From assembly GCA_963665395.2 (NCBI GenBank), contig OY762251.1, forward strand, positions 2,356,001 through 2,420,000: a stretch of DNA of 64,000 nucleotides, read 5' to 3'. This DNA is from Bin87 sp963665395. GTDB taxonomy: Bacteria > Chloroflexota > Dehalococcoidia > Lucifugimonadales > UBA3495. Position 1 is the stretch's first letter; the number at the start of each line of letters is the position of its first letter. The notes beneath the pieces were generated by a model. That model had not been told where the DNA came from. It searched no databases and saw only the letters and a list, made by a program, of their open reading frames with translations. Positions 52,846 to 59,992 of the stretch are shown here, piece by piece. Position numbers and translations under genes: made by a program.

Positions 52846-54540
52846 GTGAAACTGAAAGGCTCTGAAATCATCTGCGAAAGCCTGCTCCGGGAAGGGGTTG
52901 AAGTGCTGTTCGGGCATCCCGGCGGGGCGATACTGCCCTTTTACGATGCCCTGTGGGCCTACCCGCAGCTGCGGCACATCCTGGTAAGACACGAGCAGTC
53001 GGCCGCCCACGCGGCCGACGGCTACGCGCGGATCACCGGCAAGCCCGGCGTCTGTGTCGCCACTTCCGGACCCGGCGCGACCAACCTCATCACCGGCATC
53101 ATGGGGGCCAAGGCCGACAGCATCCCCCTGGTGGCGATCACCGGGCAGGTGGCCCGGGCCGCCATGGGGACGGAAGCCTTCCAGGAGTGCGACATTTGCA
53201 GCATCGCCGCGGTCTGCACCAAGCGCACCTTCCTGGTGATGTCGGCCAACGACCTGGCCCGCACCGTCCGGGAGGCTTTTCGGGTCGCCCAGGAGGGACG
53301 GCCCGGCCCGGTGCTTATCGACGTGCCCCGGGACGTGCAGTTGGAGGAGGCCGAGTTTGACTACCCGACGCCGGCGCCGGTTTCCGAACCGGCGCTGTCC
53401 GACGAGCTGCTGGAAAACATCAACAAGGCGGCGACGCTGATGAACCAGGCGGAGCGGCCGGTCATCATCGCCGGCCACGGTATCGTCAACTCCCGCGCAT
53501 TTGATGAGCTGCTGGCGCTGGCGGAACGTTCCGGCATCCCGGTCATCAACACGCTGCTGGGCATCAGTGGCTTTCCACGCAATCACCCGCAGAGCTTGGG
53601 GATGCTGGGGATGCACGGGATGTACTGGTGCAACATGGTGGTTGACCAGGCGGACGTACTCATCGGGCTGGGGATGCGTTTCGACGACCGGGTGACCGGG
53701 CGGGTGTCCGGCTTCGCGCCTCACGCGCGGATCATTCACCTGGACATCGAGCCTACCCAGGTGGGGCGCATCGTGCCGGCGGAGGTGCCGCTGGTGGGTG
53801 ATGCCCGGCCCGTCCTGCAAGCCTTGATCCCGCTGGTGGAACGGGTGGAACGCCCGGAATGGATGGCGGCCATCGCCGGCCTGAAGGCGCAGCATCCGTC
53901 CTTGGCGATTCCGGCCAGCGACGCGCTGCTGCCCCAGCAGGTGCTGGCGGAGATGAACGAGGTTATTCATCAGGACGATAGCGCCGTCGTGGTTACGGGC
54001 GTGGGCCAGCATCAGATGTGGGCGGCGCAGTATCTCTTCATGGACCAGCCCAACTCCTTCGTCACTTCGGGCGGTCTGGGAGCGATGGGCTTCGAGGTTC
54101 CAGCCGCGCTGGGCGCGCAGGTGGGCCGGCCGGACGCGACGGTGTGGTCGGTGGCCGGCGACGGCGGCTTTCAGATGACCCTGCAAGAGCTGGTTACGGC
54201 GGTGCAGGAGAAGCTGCCCATCAAGATCGCCATTTTCAACAACGGCTACCTGGGCATGGTGCGCCAGTGGCAGGAGATGTTCTTCGAGGGGCACCTGAAA
54301 GAAGTGCCCATGCCCGGCCCGGACTACGTGAAGCTGGCCAACGCCTACGACATTCCGGCGCTACGGGTGGAGCACCAGGAGGACGTGGCCGACGCGCTGC
54401 GGCAGGCCCGGGAATATGACGGCCCGTTCCTGATCGAGTTCGTGGTGGAGCGGGAGACCAACGTGTTTCCCATGGTGCCGCCGGGCGGTTCCCTGGCCGA
54501 CACGCTGGAAGACCCGCGGACCACGGCGGCGGTGGGGTGA
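52846..54540 (+). CDS. ilvB: Acetolactate synthase large subunit
   Basis: The 564-residue ThDP enzyme condenses two pyruvates, or pyruvate with 2-oxobutyrate, in valine, leucine and isoleucine synthesis. It starts with GTG 52846 after GGAGA. The catalytic Glu50 is in LVRHEQSAAHAADGYAR, the FAD-type middle domain is residues about 190-340, and the ThDP/Mg site is VAGDGGFQMTLQELVTA, NNGYLGMVRQW. The regulatory small subunit gene ilvN does not follow; the next 1.6 kb is repeats. A catabolic enzyme is unlikely given the T-box control. Confidence 0.93.
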   Translation: MKLKGSEIICESLLREGVEVLFGHPGGAILPFYDALWAYPQLRHILVRHEQSAAHAADGYARITGKPGVCVATSGPGATNLITGIMGAKADSIPLVAITGQVARAAMGTEAFQECDICSIAAVCTKRTFLVMSANDLARTVREAFRVAQEGRPGPVLIDVPRDVQLEEAEFDYPTPAPVSEPALSDELLENINKAATLMNQAERPVIIAGHGIVNSRAFDELLALAERSGIPVINTLLGISGFPRNHPQSLGMLGMHGMYWCNMVVDQADVLIGLGMRFDDRVTGRVSGFAPHARIIHLDIEPTQVGRIVPAEVPLVGDARPVLQALIPLVERVERPEWMAAIAGLKAQHPSLAIPASDALLPQQVLAEMNEVIHQDDSAVVVTGVGQHQMWAAQYLFMDQPNSFVTSGGLGAMGFEVPAALGAQVGRPDATVWSVAGDGGFQMTLQELVTAVQEKLPIKIAIFNNGYLGMVRQWQEMFFEGHLKEVPMPGPDYVKLANAYDIPALRVEHQEDVADALRQAREYDGPFLIEFVVERETNVFPMVPPGGSLADTLEDPRTTAAVG

Positions 54541-54960
54541 GCGCGGCCCGATGGATGTTTCAGAGTTGTCAAAATGGGGTGTTCCTCCTTTGCCGGTTTG
54601 GCTGGGTAGTTGGTTGGCTGGTTTCGGGTTCGGGGGTTCGGGTTGTCGGCGCTACGGCCAGAGAGCGTTTTTGCGAATTGATCTCCTAGGTTTGCGCGTG
54701 CTGACGGTTCATTGTGAATGAACCACCCTCGCGCAGCGGTGGTGAGACCCGCCGTACTGGTCTATGCGGTACCGGGGATATTACCGGCCTTTGCGATAGC
54801 CAGCGGTGCAATGGGATCCGACGTGCTGTCCGCCACAGGCGCATCTGCGACCATGTACGGTAGCAGCGGTTGGCCGTGATTACCCGAACCCTGTGAACCC
54901 GATATTCAGATGTGATTTAGGCAGGTGGGCCGTGGCCTTGGGCTTGCTGCCTTACGCGTG
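54541..54960. other. Gene-free stretch after ilvB
   Basis: No open frame with coding character and no recognisable RNA gene. A hairpin GGTTCATTGTGAATGAACC lies near 54707-54725. The rest is low-complexity G/T-rich sequence (54590-54650). No ilvN gene or remnant is visible here. Confidence 0.5.
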
Positions 54961-55124
54961 AGGTATAGTGTAGAGAACTGATGTGCGAGTATGCAAGGGG
55001 CGGGTGTCACTCGGTAGCGTTCCGTTTCAGGTGGTTTCTTTACATGGATGCACAGGATGGACGGGATTTTTGGATTGGCGGGTTCGTGGATTCCCTCACG
55101 CGCACCCACTTTCCGGGGGCGGAA

Positions 55125-55240
55125 TGTCAGAAGCAGGATTTCCCGGATTTGACGGATTATCAGGATTGCGATCATCCGACGGCAGCGTCGCACCCAATCC
55201 GGCACATCCTGTAAATCCGGTAAATCTTGCTTCTGACAAG
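55125..55240. repeat. Inverted repeat of an intergenic repeat family
   Basis: GTCAGAAGCAGGATTT near 55127 returns as its near-complement AAATCTTGCTTCTGAC near 55224. The middle is made of CGGATTTGACGGATT-like units. Flanking it are copies of a second motif, GGTAGCGTTCCGTTT (near 55014 and, inverted, near 55377). No gene is present between 54961 and 55320. Confidence 0.6.
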
Positions 55241-55317
55241 CTACCAAAATGGCTCGGTAGCGTTGCAATTTAGGTGGTTCAGTTTCCCAGCGGGGTATCC
55301 GAGCGGCTAAAACTGCT

Positions 55318-55856
55318 GCTACGCCAACGGGATTGCCACGCTACGCTCGCAATGACAAAAACCAAACCACCTAAAACGGAACGCTACCAAATGGCTCACG
55401 CGTACCCAGTTTGTCATCGCGAGGAGCGAAGTCCGCCGCTGGCGGATGGCGATCTTGTTCCAAGAGCGACGTTCGTTACCTCGACGAGATTGCCGCGCTG
55501 CGCTCGCAATGACAGTTTGGGGAAAATTGCCGCGCTGCGCTCGCAATGACAGTTTGGGGAAGATTGCCGCGCTGCGCTCGCAATGACAGTTTGGGGAAAG
55601 TGGGTACGCGTGAGCGTGGATTCCGGTAGGCCAAAGGCGCATCTACGACTTGCGCCGGAATGACGACAATCAGACCACCTAAATTGAACGCTGCCGTTGA
55701 GGTGTCACGGCTGTTCACAACAAGCCTCTGTCTGCTCTCACGCGTACCCACTTTCACCTGAACTGTCATTGCGAGCGCAGCGCGGCAATCTCGTTGCCGG
55801 AGGAGTCGTCGCTCAATTCAGCGAGATTGCCACGTCGCTGCGCTCCTCGCAATGAC
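55318..55856. repeat. Cluster of CATTGCGAGCGCAGCGCGGCAATC-type repeats
   Basis: At least seven copies of the GATTGCC(A/G)CGCTGCGCTCGC motif with following AATGACA occur here in both orientations, near 55333, 55411, 55489, 55522, 55563, 55767 and 55828. Three of them (55486-55590) form a short tandem with unit about 38 bp. This is a widespread intergenic repeat type; open frames over it are artefacts of the repeat. Confidence 0.75.
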
Positions 55857-56126
55857 AAAGTGGGTACGCATGAGTCTGTCTGCTGCGCTGACGAGATTGC
55901 CACGCTGCGCTGACGAGATTGCCACGCTGCGCTCGCAATGACAAAGTGGGTACGCATGAGTCTGTCTGCTGCGCTGACGAGATTGCCACGCTGCGCTGAC
56001 GAGATTGCCACGCTGCGCTCGCAATGACAAAGTGGGTACGCATGAGTCTGTCTGCTGCGCTGACGAGATTGCCACGCTGCGCTGACGAGATTGCCGCGCT
56101 GCGCTCGCAATGACAAAGTGGGTACG
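55855..56126. repeat. Tandem array, 86-bp unit, about three copies
   Basis: The marker ACAAAGTGGGTACGC begins at 55855, 55941, 56027 and 56113, an exact 86-base spacing. Within each unit GACGAGATTGCCACGCTGCGCT occurs twice, so the unit itself is a duplicated shorter motif of the CATTGCGAGCG family. The copies look identical or nearly so, indicating recent expansion by slippage or unequal crossing-over. Confidence 0.85.
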
Positions 56127-56215
56127 CGTGAGGAGCGATCCCGACTTGCCGCCCTGCCGGGTTAGTGGTAGAAATAGGGCAGCCGTTTGATTATCGCCGC
56201 TGATTGAGGTGCGTT

Positions 56216-56626
56216 ATGCCCCGGGTTACCATCCAGGAAGCTTCACGGATCCTGAACGTTTCGCAGGACGTCATTCGCAAGAACATCCGAGACGGCAAGC
56301 TCCAGGCCGCCAGGGAAGGCGGTCCCAGCGGGAACCGCTGGATGGTGGACATTCCCGACGACCCGGAGCAATACTCCGACGACTTCAAGGAAAACATCCA
56401 CGCCCTGGCGCGCAGCCTCACGCCGTGGTGGTACGACAATCCTCGTAAGCAGGGCGTGGTTCACTACCTGGAAAGCCTGGGGATCGAGGAAGTGGAACCC
56501 TTCTTCCTCTGTGGCGTCAAGGGCGATGACATCTGGCCGGCCACCGGGCATGACCCCGGCCACCGCTGCCCGGAGTGCATCCTGGAAGTCCACGACCAGG
56601 GCCTGCCCATGGAGACCCGCGAGTGA
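56216..56626 (+). CDS. Small protein with excisionase-like HTH
   Basis: The 136-residue protein starts at ATG 56216 with GAGG seven bases upstream. Residues 1-50 form a MerR/excisionase-type helix-turn-helix (MPRVTIQEASRILNVSQDV, then KLQAAREG with NRWMVDIPDD). The C-terminus has Cys and His in FFLCGVKGDDIW, GHDPGHRCPECILEVH, possibly a zinc site. It may be a DNA-binding regulator. It is convergent with the first methyltransferase gene and nine bases from its end. Confidence 0.7.
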   Translation: MPRVTIQEASRILNVSQDVIRKNIRDGKLQAAREGGPSGNRWMVDIPDDPEQYSDDFKENIHALARSLTPWWYDNPRKQGVVHYLESLGIEEVEPFFLCGVKGDDIWPATGHDPGHRCPECILEVHDQGLPMETRE

Positions 56627-56635
56627 TCGCCGGTT

Positions 56636-57280
56636 TCAGTTGACCTGGTACACCCAGATCTGGTGCATCACTTCCGGCTCGCCCTTGGGCAAGGGCTGGA
56701 ACGGCTCGGTGACCGCCACCAGGGACCAGGCGCCGCTGTCCGCCAGGGCGTCCTGCTGGTCCTTGAAGCCCAGCTCGACGTGAGTGTCGGGGCGCATACT
56801 GAAGACGATGTGGCCGCCGGGCCGGGTGACGCGGCACAGTTCCACGAAGGAGTTGGGCGGCGCATGGCCGGGCGTGAACACGCCGATGCTGATGACGGCG
56901 TCGTAGGCGTCGGAGTCAAAGCCAAGATGGTCGCCAAGGGCCATCCGGCGGAAGTCGTTGTAGCATCCTTTGGAGCGGGCTTCGTCCAGCATCCCCTCGG
57001 AGAGGTCCATGGCGCAGATGTCGCCGTAGCCGAGGCGCTGCAACTCCACGCCCACCAGGCCGGTGCCGGCGCCGGCGTCGAGGATTTTGGCGTCCCTGGC
57101 GACGTGTTCCGCCAGCGTTTCGGCGCCCATACGCGGGGCCAGCCAGACGAAGGTGTTCTCCAGGTCGTCGTCGTATTCCTTGGCCCACTGGTCGTACCGC
57201 TCGGCCAACTCGTCGTTGGTGGTGGACGAATAGACCCACTGGACGCGGTCTTCCGAGCTGATATTTCCTGATTCAGGCAT
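56636..57280 (-). CDS. Class I SAM-dependent methyltransferase
   Basis: The 214-residue enzyme has motif I ILDAGAGTGLVGVEL near residue 67, the acidic SAM contact AMDLSEGMLDEA and the post-motif FDSDAYDAVISIGVFTPGHAPP. The N-terminal ERYDQWAKEYDDDLE marks the Williams-Beuren/UbiE-like small-molecule group. The substrate is not known. It is in the same direction as the next methyltransferase, separated by a repeat block. Confidence 0.85.
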   Translation of the reverse strand: MPESGNISSEDRVQWVYSSTTNDELAERYDQWAKEYDDDLENTFVWLAPRMGAETLAEHVARDAKILDAGAGTGLVGVELQRLGYGDICAMDLSEGMLDEARSKGCYNDFRRMALGDHLGFDSDAYDAVISIGVFTPGHAPPNSFVELCRVTRPGGHIVFSMRPDTHVELGFKDQQDALADSGAWSLVAVTEPFQPLPKGEPEVMHQIWVYQVN

Positions 57281-57383
57281 GGTTGTTCTGCTCCGTGACG
57301 AATTGGGTAAAAGAGGGGGCGCTCTGCCTCAGCCATAGGCCGTTTGTCATAGGAGTTACGCGGTTGGGCGCCGGCTCGCGCTA

Positions 57384-57541
57384 CGAGATTGCCGCGCTGC
57401 GCTCGCAATGACAGGTTCAAGTGCGTAAGTCCTATGTCATTGCGAGGAGCGAAGCCCGATCTTTGACAAATCTGGCAATCTTGCTGGCTAAACGTGACTC
57501 ACCCGACGACGAGATTGCCGCGCTGCGCTCGCAATGACAAG
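57384..57541. repeat. Three CATTGCGAGCG-family repeats between methyltransferase genes
   Basis: Copies of GAGATTGCCGCGCTGCGCTCGCAATGACA occur near 57385 and 57510, with an inverted copy at 57437 (CATTGCGAGGAGCG...GATCTTTGACAAATCTGGCAATC), the same variant as at 62570 and 62868. They fill the 270-base gap. Confidence 0.75.
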
Positions 57542-57551
57542 TCTGGTTGGC

Positions 57552-58400
57552 CTACTGCTTGATGCAGAGGTATTGGGCCCAGCCCAGCTCGTCGTTGTTG
57601 ATGGCGTCCACGGTCTTCAGGTAGGCGTCGGTCAGGTAGTCGAAACGGTCCTGGTAGCCTTCGGGTCCCTCGGCGATGGCGGCCAGGTTGGAGAGGTAGG
57701 TGTAGCTGCGGGCCAGGTGGGAGGACAGGTCGCGGGCTTGCAGCACCTTGAAGCCGATTTCGCGCAGGGCGTCGATGTAGGAATAGAAGCTGAAGTCGGT
57801 GTCGAACAGCAGGCGGTCGTACACGAACTGGCGGGCCGATTCGCTGATGTCGGACGTGGGCTTGATCAGGTCGTCGAAGATGAACTGCCCGCCCGGTTCC
57901 AGGACACGGTACGCTTCCTCAAGAACCTTCACCTTGTCCGGCACATGATAGATGGTGGCCTGGCTCCAAACGTGGGTGAAAGCGCCTTCCGCGAAGGGCA
58001 AGTCGGTGGCCGAAGCCTTTTCAAAGGCGAGCTTGTCGGCGAGTTCAGGCACCTGCTCCAGGGATGCGACGGCGTTGGCGATGCGGACACCGCTGAGGTC
58101 AATGCCGGTGGCATTGGCGCCGGTGTTCCGGGCGACCCAGATTACGTTGGTGCCGTTGCCGCAGCCCACGTCCAGCACGCGGGAACCCGAGTCGATGCCC
58201 GCGTATTCCACCATCAACTCGTTGAGGCGGATACCGGCGGCCCGAAACTCCTCGCGGATGGCGCCGTCCGGGGCGGGATCACCGTCGAATACGCCCCAGT
58301 GGACGGTTCCCTCGGCGTCCCACACCGAGCGGTAGATCACATCTTCCGCGTCATAGTAATTTTCGGTTTCCTGCTCGGAGAACCGGTGCCGGGTTACCAT
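57552..58400 (-). CDS. Class I SAM-dependent methyltransferase, sarcosine/UbiE-like
   Basis: The 282-residue enzyme starts RFSEQETENYYDAEDVIYRSVWDAEG and has motif I VLDVGCGNGTNVIWV near residue 74, GIDLSGVRIANA, and LPFAEGAFTHVWSQATIYHVPDKVKVLEEAYRVLEPGGQ. This layout fits methyltransferases that act on small amines or lipids (glycine/sarcosine and phosphoethanolamine types), but the substrate is undetermined. Just upstream lies a second, broken copy of its N-terminus. Confidence 0.85.
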   Translation of the reverse strand: MVTRHRFSEQETENYYDAEDVIYRSVWDAEGTVHWGVFDGDPAPDGAIREEFRAAGIRLNELMVEYAGIDSGSRVLDVGCGNGTNVIWVARNTGANATGIDLSGVRIANAVASLEQVPELADKLAFEKASATDLPFAEGAFTHVWSQATIYHVPDKVKVLEEAYRVLEPGGQFIFDDLIKPTSDISESARQFVYDRLLFDTDFSFYSYIDALREIGFKVLQARDLSSHLARSYTYLSNLAAIAEGPEGYQDRFDYLTDAYLKTVDAINNDELGWAQYLCIKQ

Positions 58401-58416
58401 ATTGGTTCAGCTCCTT

Positions 58417-58512
58417 TATGCTCCAGTGCAGGATGCCCTCTGCATCCCGAAAGGAACGGTAGAGGGCATCCTCAGCGTCATAGTATTGTTCCGTTTCCGG
58501 CTCAGAAAAGCG
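58417..58512 (-). pseudogene. Fragment: duplicated N-terminus of the adjacent methyltransferase
   Basis: The frame encodes RFSEPETEQYYDAEDALYRS, FRDAEGILHWSI, which parallels RFSEQETENYYDAEDVIYRS, VWDAEGTVHWGV at the start of the 57552 gene. It stops matching after about 32 residues, giving a remnant of a second methyltransferase gene. Its 5' edge overlaps the last 11 bases of panD, so the deletion or recombination joined the two genes. Confidence 0.75.
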
Positions 58513-58891
58513 CGACGGGCTCGGGCTGGGGTTCGGCGTACATGGACCCTTCGATCCACTCGAGGAATCGGTTGTTTTCGTCAACCAGCACCATGCGGGG
58601 TTCCACCGGCTCGTCGGTGACCTCAAAGGCGAGGATGATGAGGCAGTCGCGTTCCTGGCAGAGACGGGCGGCCGCGCCCTGCACCGCGATGGTGCCGCTG
58701 CCGCGCTCGCCGGGCAGCGCGTAGGTCTCCCAACGCTGGCCGTTGTTGATGTTCAGCACCTGGACCTTCTCGAAGGCCACGATGTCCGTCTGTTCCATCA
58801 AATCCCGGTCAATGATGATGCTGCCCACGTAGCCCAGGTTGGCGCTGGTTACCCAACAGCGGTGGATCTTGGATCTCAGAACTTCCCTCAT
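58502..58891 (-). CDS. panD: Aspartate 1-decarboxylase
   Basis: PanD makes beta-alanine from aspartate for pantothenate and CoA synthesis. The 129-residue protein has SKIHRCWVTSANLGYVGSIIIDRDLME with the self-cleavage site Gly23-Ser24 that gives the pyruvoyl group. It also has NINNGQRWETYALPGERGSG, IAVQGAAARL. GGAG lies six bases before ATG 58891. The C-terminal end (WIEGSMYAEPQPEPVALF) is replaced or extended relative to the usual family end, next to the methyltransferase fragment. A long structured leader lies upstream. Confidence 0.92.
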   Translation of the reverse strand: MREVLRSKIHRCWVTSANLGYVGSIIIDRDLMEQTDIVAFEKVQVLNINNGQRWETYALPGERGSGTIAVQGAAARLCQERDCLIILAFEVTDEPVEPRMVLVDENNRFLEWIEGSMYAEPQPEPVALF

Positions 58892-59113
58892 ATTCACTCC
58901 TCGTGTGCGATGGCCAATCTTGGTTGGCGATTTTGGGTTTTGGGCCGGCATTCGGCCCGGTTTGCCGTCGCAGCCGGCCAATACTAAGCCTTACGGCTGG
59001 GGACGGCGCCCGCAAGAGGACGAACGGCCCACAGCCGGCGTTGCGGCTGGAACCCGGTGGAATAGGCGTATGGCGGAACGCTACTTCCGCCGCCCGATTT
59101 AGGCTGAGAGCAG

Positions 59114-59284
59114 CTAAGGCTCGCAGGGCAGTTGGTGCCTGGCACGACCCCGGATGGGGAACACCCCGAAGGGCAGCAGGCATCCACAAATAAAACTGAC
59201 GCTAGGCTCGTCCCGCACGGCGCGGGACGGCGTAGAGTCAGGTTCCGACGATTGTCGTTGCGCTATCAGCGCGGCTGCACTCAT
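59114..59284 (-). CDS. 56-codon leader ORF upstream of panD
   Basis: ATG 59284 is preceded by AAGGAGG with a four-base spacer, a stronger start site than many large genes here have. It encodes 56 residues beginning MSAAALIAQRQSSEPD and ending ARHQLPCEP. The frame runs through the terminator-like hairpin at 59196-59241, so translation would open the hairpin. There is no similarity that I recognise and coding character is weak, so it may be a leader peptide or chance. Confidence 0.4.
   Translation of the reverse strand: MSAAALIAQRQSSEPDSTPSRAVRDEPSVSFICGCLLPFGVFPIRGRARHQLPCEP
59192..59241 (-). terminator. Terminator-like hairpin in the panD leader
   Basis: On the minus strand the arm beginning CTGAC and ending GTCCCGC pairs with GCGGGAC...GTCAG, with small internal bulges, and is followed by TTTTATTT. 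It lies about 300 bases before panD, so it may attenuate it. Confidence 0.6.
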
Positions 59285-59344
59285 ATGGCCTCCTTGCTTA
59301 AGGGCAGGTTGATGTTCGTGCAGACCTGCGTTTGACTAGGCGGC

Positions 59345-59373
59345 AGTTTAGCCTGAAGGGGCCATAATGTCAA
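59345..59373 (-). promoter_or_regulatory. Sigma-70-type promoter of the panD leader
   Basis: On the minus strand, TTGACA (59373-59368) and TAAACT (59350-59345) are 17 bases apart, an optimal spacing. The predicted start near 59338 lies about 54 bases before the leader ORF. Confidence 0.7.
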
Positions 59374-59508
59374 ATTAGAGGCGATTTTTGCGAAAAAATC
59401 AAGAAAAGTCGTTGCGATACGCGCTTTGGCGGCGCGGGGGCGGACTGATAGACTGGAATGGTTTTGATTGCATCGGCAAAGTTCGAAAACCGGGATGGCA
59501 GTTTCGGG

Positions 59509-59952
59509 CTACAAGGGTGAAGCCGGATCCCGTGCGGCAGTGTCGAACAACGCCAACTGTTGCGGCCCCTGACGACGAACTTCGTCGTATGCCGAACACC
59601 ATCGCGGAATGCCACGGACTGAAGCGTGCCCCTCGAAGACCGGCCCGTGTCCCTGGTACTGATGCAGCGCCCACAACCAGGCGTGGAGCAGTTCGTGGGC
59701 CAGGATGCCCTCCATGCTGCGCCGGCCGCCGCGCTGTAATCGGGGCAGGGACAACCCAATCAACCACGACCCGTCGGGATAGCAGAAACAGCGTCCGCCG
59801 GTGGCGGAGATCCGTTCCAGCACCACCGACCCGGCGGGTATTTCCAACCCGTCAAGCTGGAACCGCCGGGCGGTATCGGCGACCCAATCCAGGTCGGAAA
59901 GGATGATGCCCCGGGGGGCGGGCCACGGGGTTGCCGGTTGCGTTGCTGCCAT
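59509..59952 (-). CDS. SprT-like zinc metallopeptidase domain protein
   Basis: The 147 residues carry HELLH (residues 86-90) in SMEGILAHELLHAW with a third ligand likely in YQGHGPVFEGHA, the SprT-like pattern. The N-terminus DWVADTARRFQLDGLEIPAG fits the fold. It lacks the zinc-ribbon tail of SprT. It starts at ATG 59952; the IS4-type element lies 40 bases upstream, so its original promoter may have been cut off. The 5' frame of the leader beyond 59952 belongs to the IS flank. Confidence 0.78.
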   Translation of the reverse strand: MAATQPATPWPAPRGIILSDLDWVADTARRFQLDGLEIPAGSVVLERISATGGRCFCYPDGSWLIGLSLPRLQRGGRRSMEGILAHELLHAWLWALHQYQGHGPVFEGHASVRGIPRWCSAYDEVRRQGPQQLALFDTAARDPASPL

Positions 59953-59970
59953 GGTAGGTAAATCAGTGTA

Positions 59971-59992
59971 GGGGCGAATAATTATTCGCCCC
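59971..59992. repeat. Left flank copy of the 22-bp palindrome at the IS4-type element
   Basis: A perfect palindrome of the GGGGCGAATAA family touching the left end of the IS. An identical copy touches the right end (61406-61427). Confidence 0.9.

Larger units (their letters stand above)
58892..59344 (-). ncRNA. Structured 5' leader of panD
   Basis: About 450 bases from the promoter at 59345-59373 to panD. On the minus strand they contain a small ORF, a terminator-like hairpin, and then further helices: GGCGGAA/TTCCGCC near 59070-59090, AGCCG/CGGCT, and a long GCCGTC...GACGGC helix near 58965-59010. Pantothenate genes in Chloroflexota can carry the pan RNA motif, a stem with two bulged A, but I could not place that motif with certainty. 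Whether the leader is regulatory is inference. Confidence 0.5.

Noticed and set aside
55313..56120. Several open frames over the repeat island
   Set aside because: They encode the same low-complexity repeats in several frames and result from the repeats themselves.
55855..56126. CRISPR array
   Set aside because: The repeat unit is continuous 86-bp DNA with identical content, not short repeats separated by unique spacers, and no cas genes are near.
58984..59189. 67-codon frame near the panD leader
   Set aside because: Overlaps the better-started 56-codon ORF, has no ribosome binding site and is Cys/Pro-rich in a way that suggests non-coding DNA.
58892..59344. tmRNA or RNase P RNA gene upstream of panD
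   Set aside because: The strand-structured region lacks the tRNA-like 3' end with a T-loop and CCA and lacks a plausible tag; RNase P conserved blocks are also absent.
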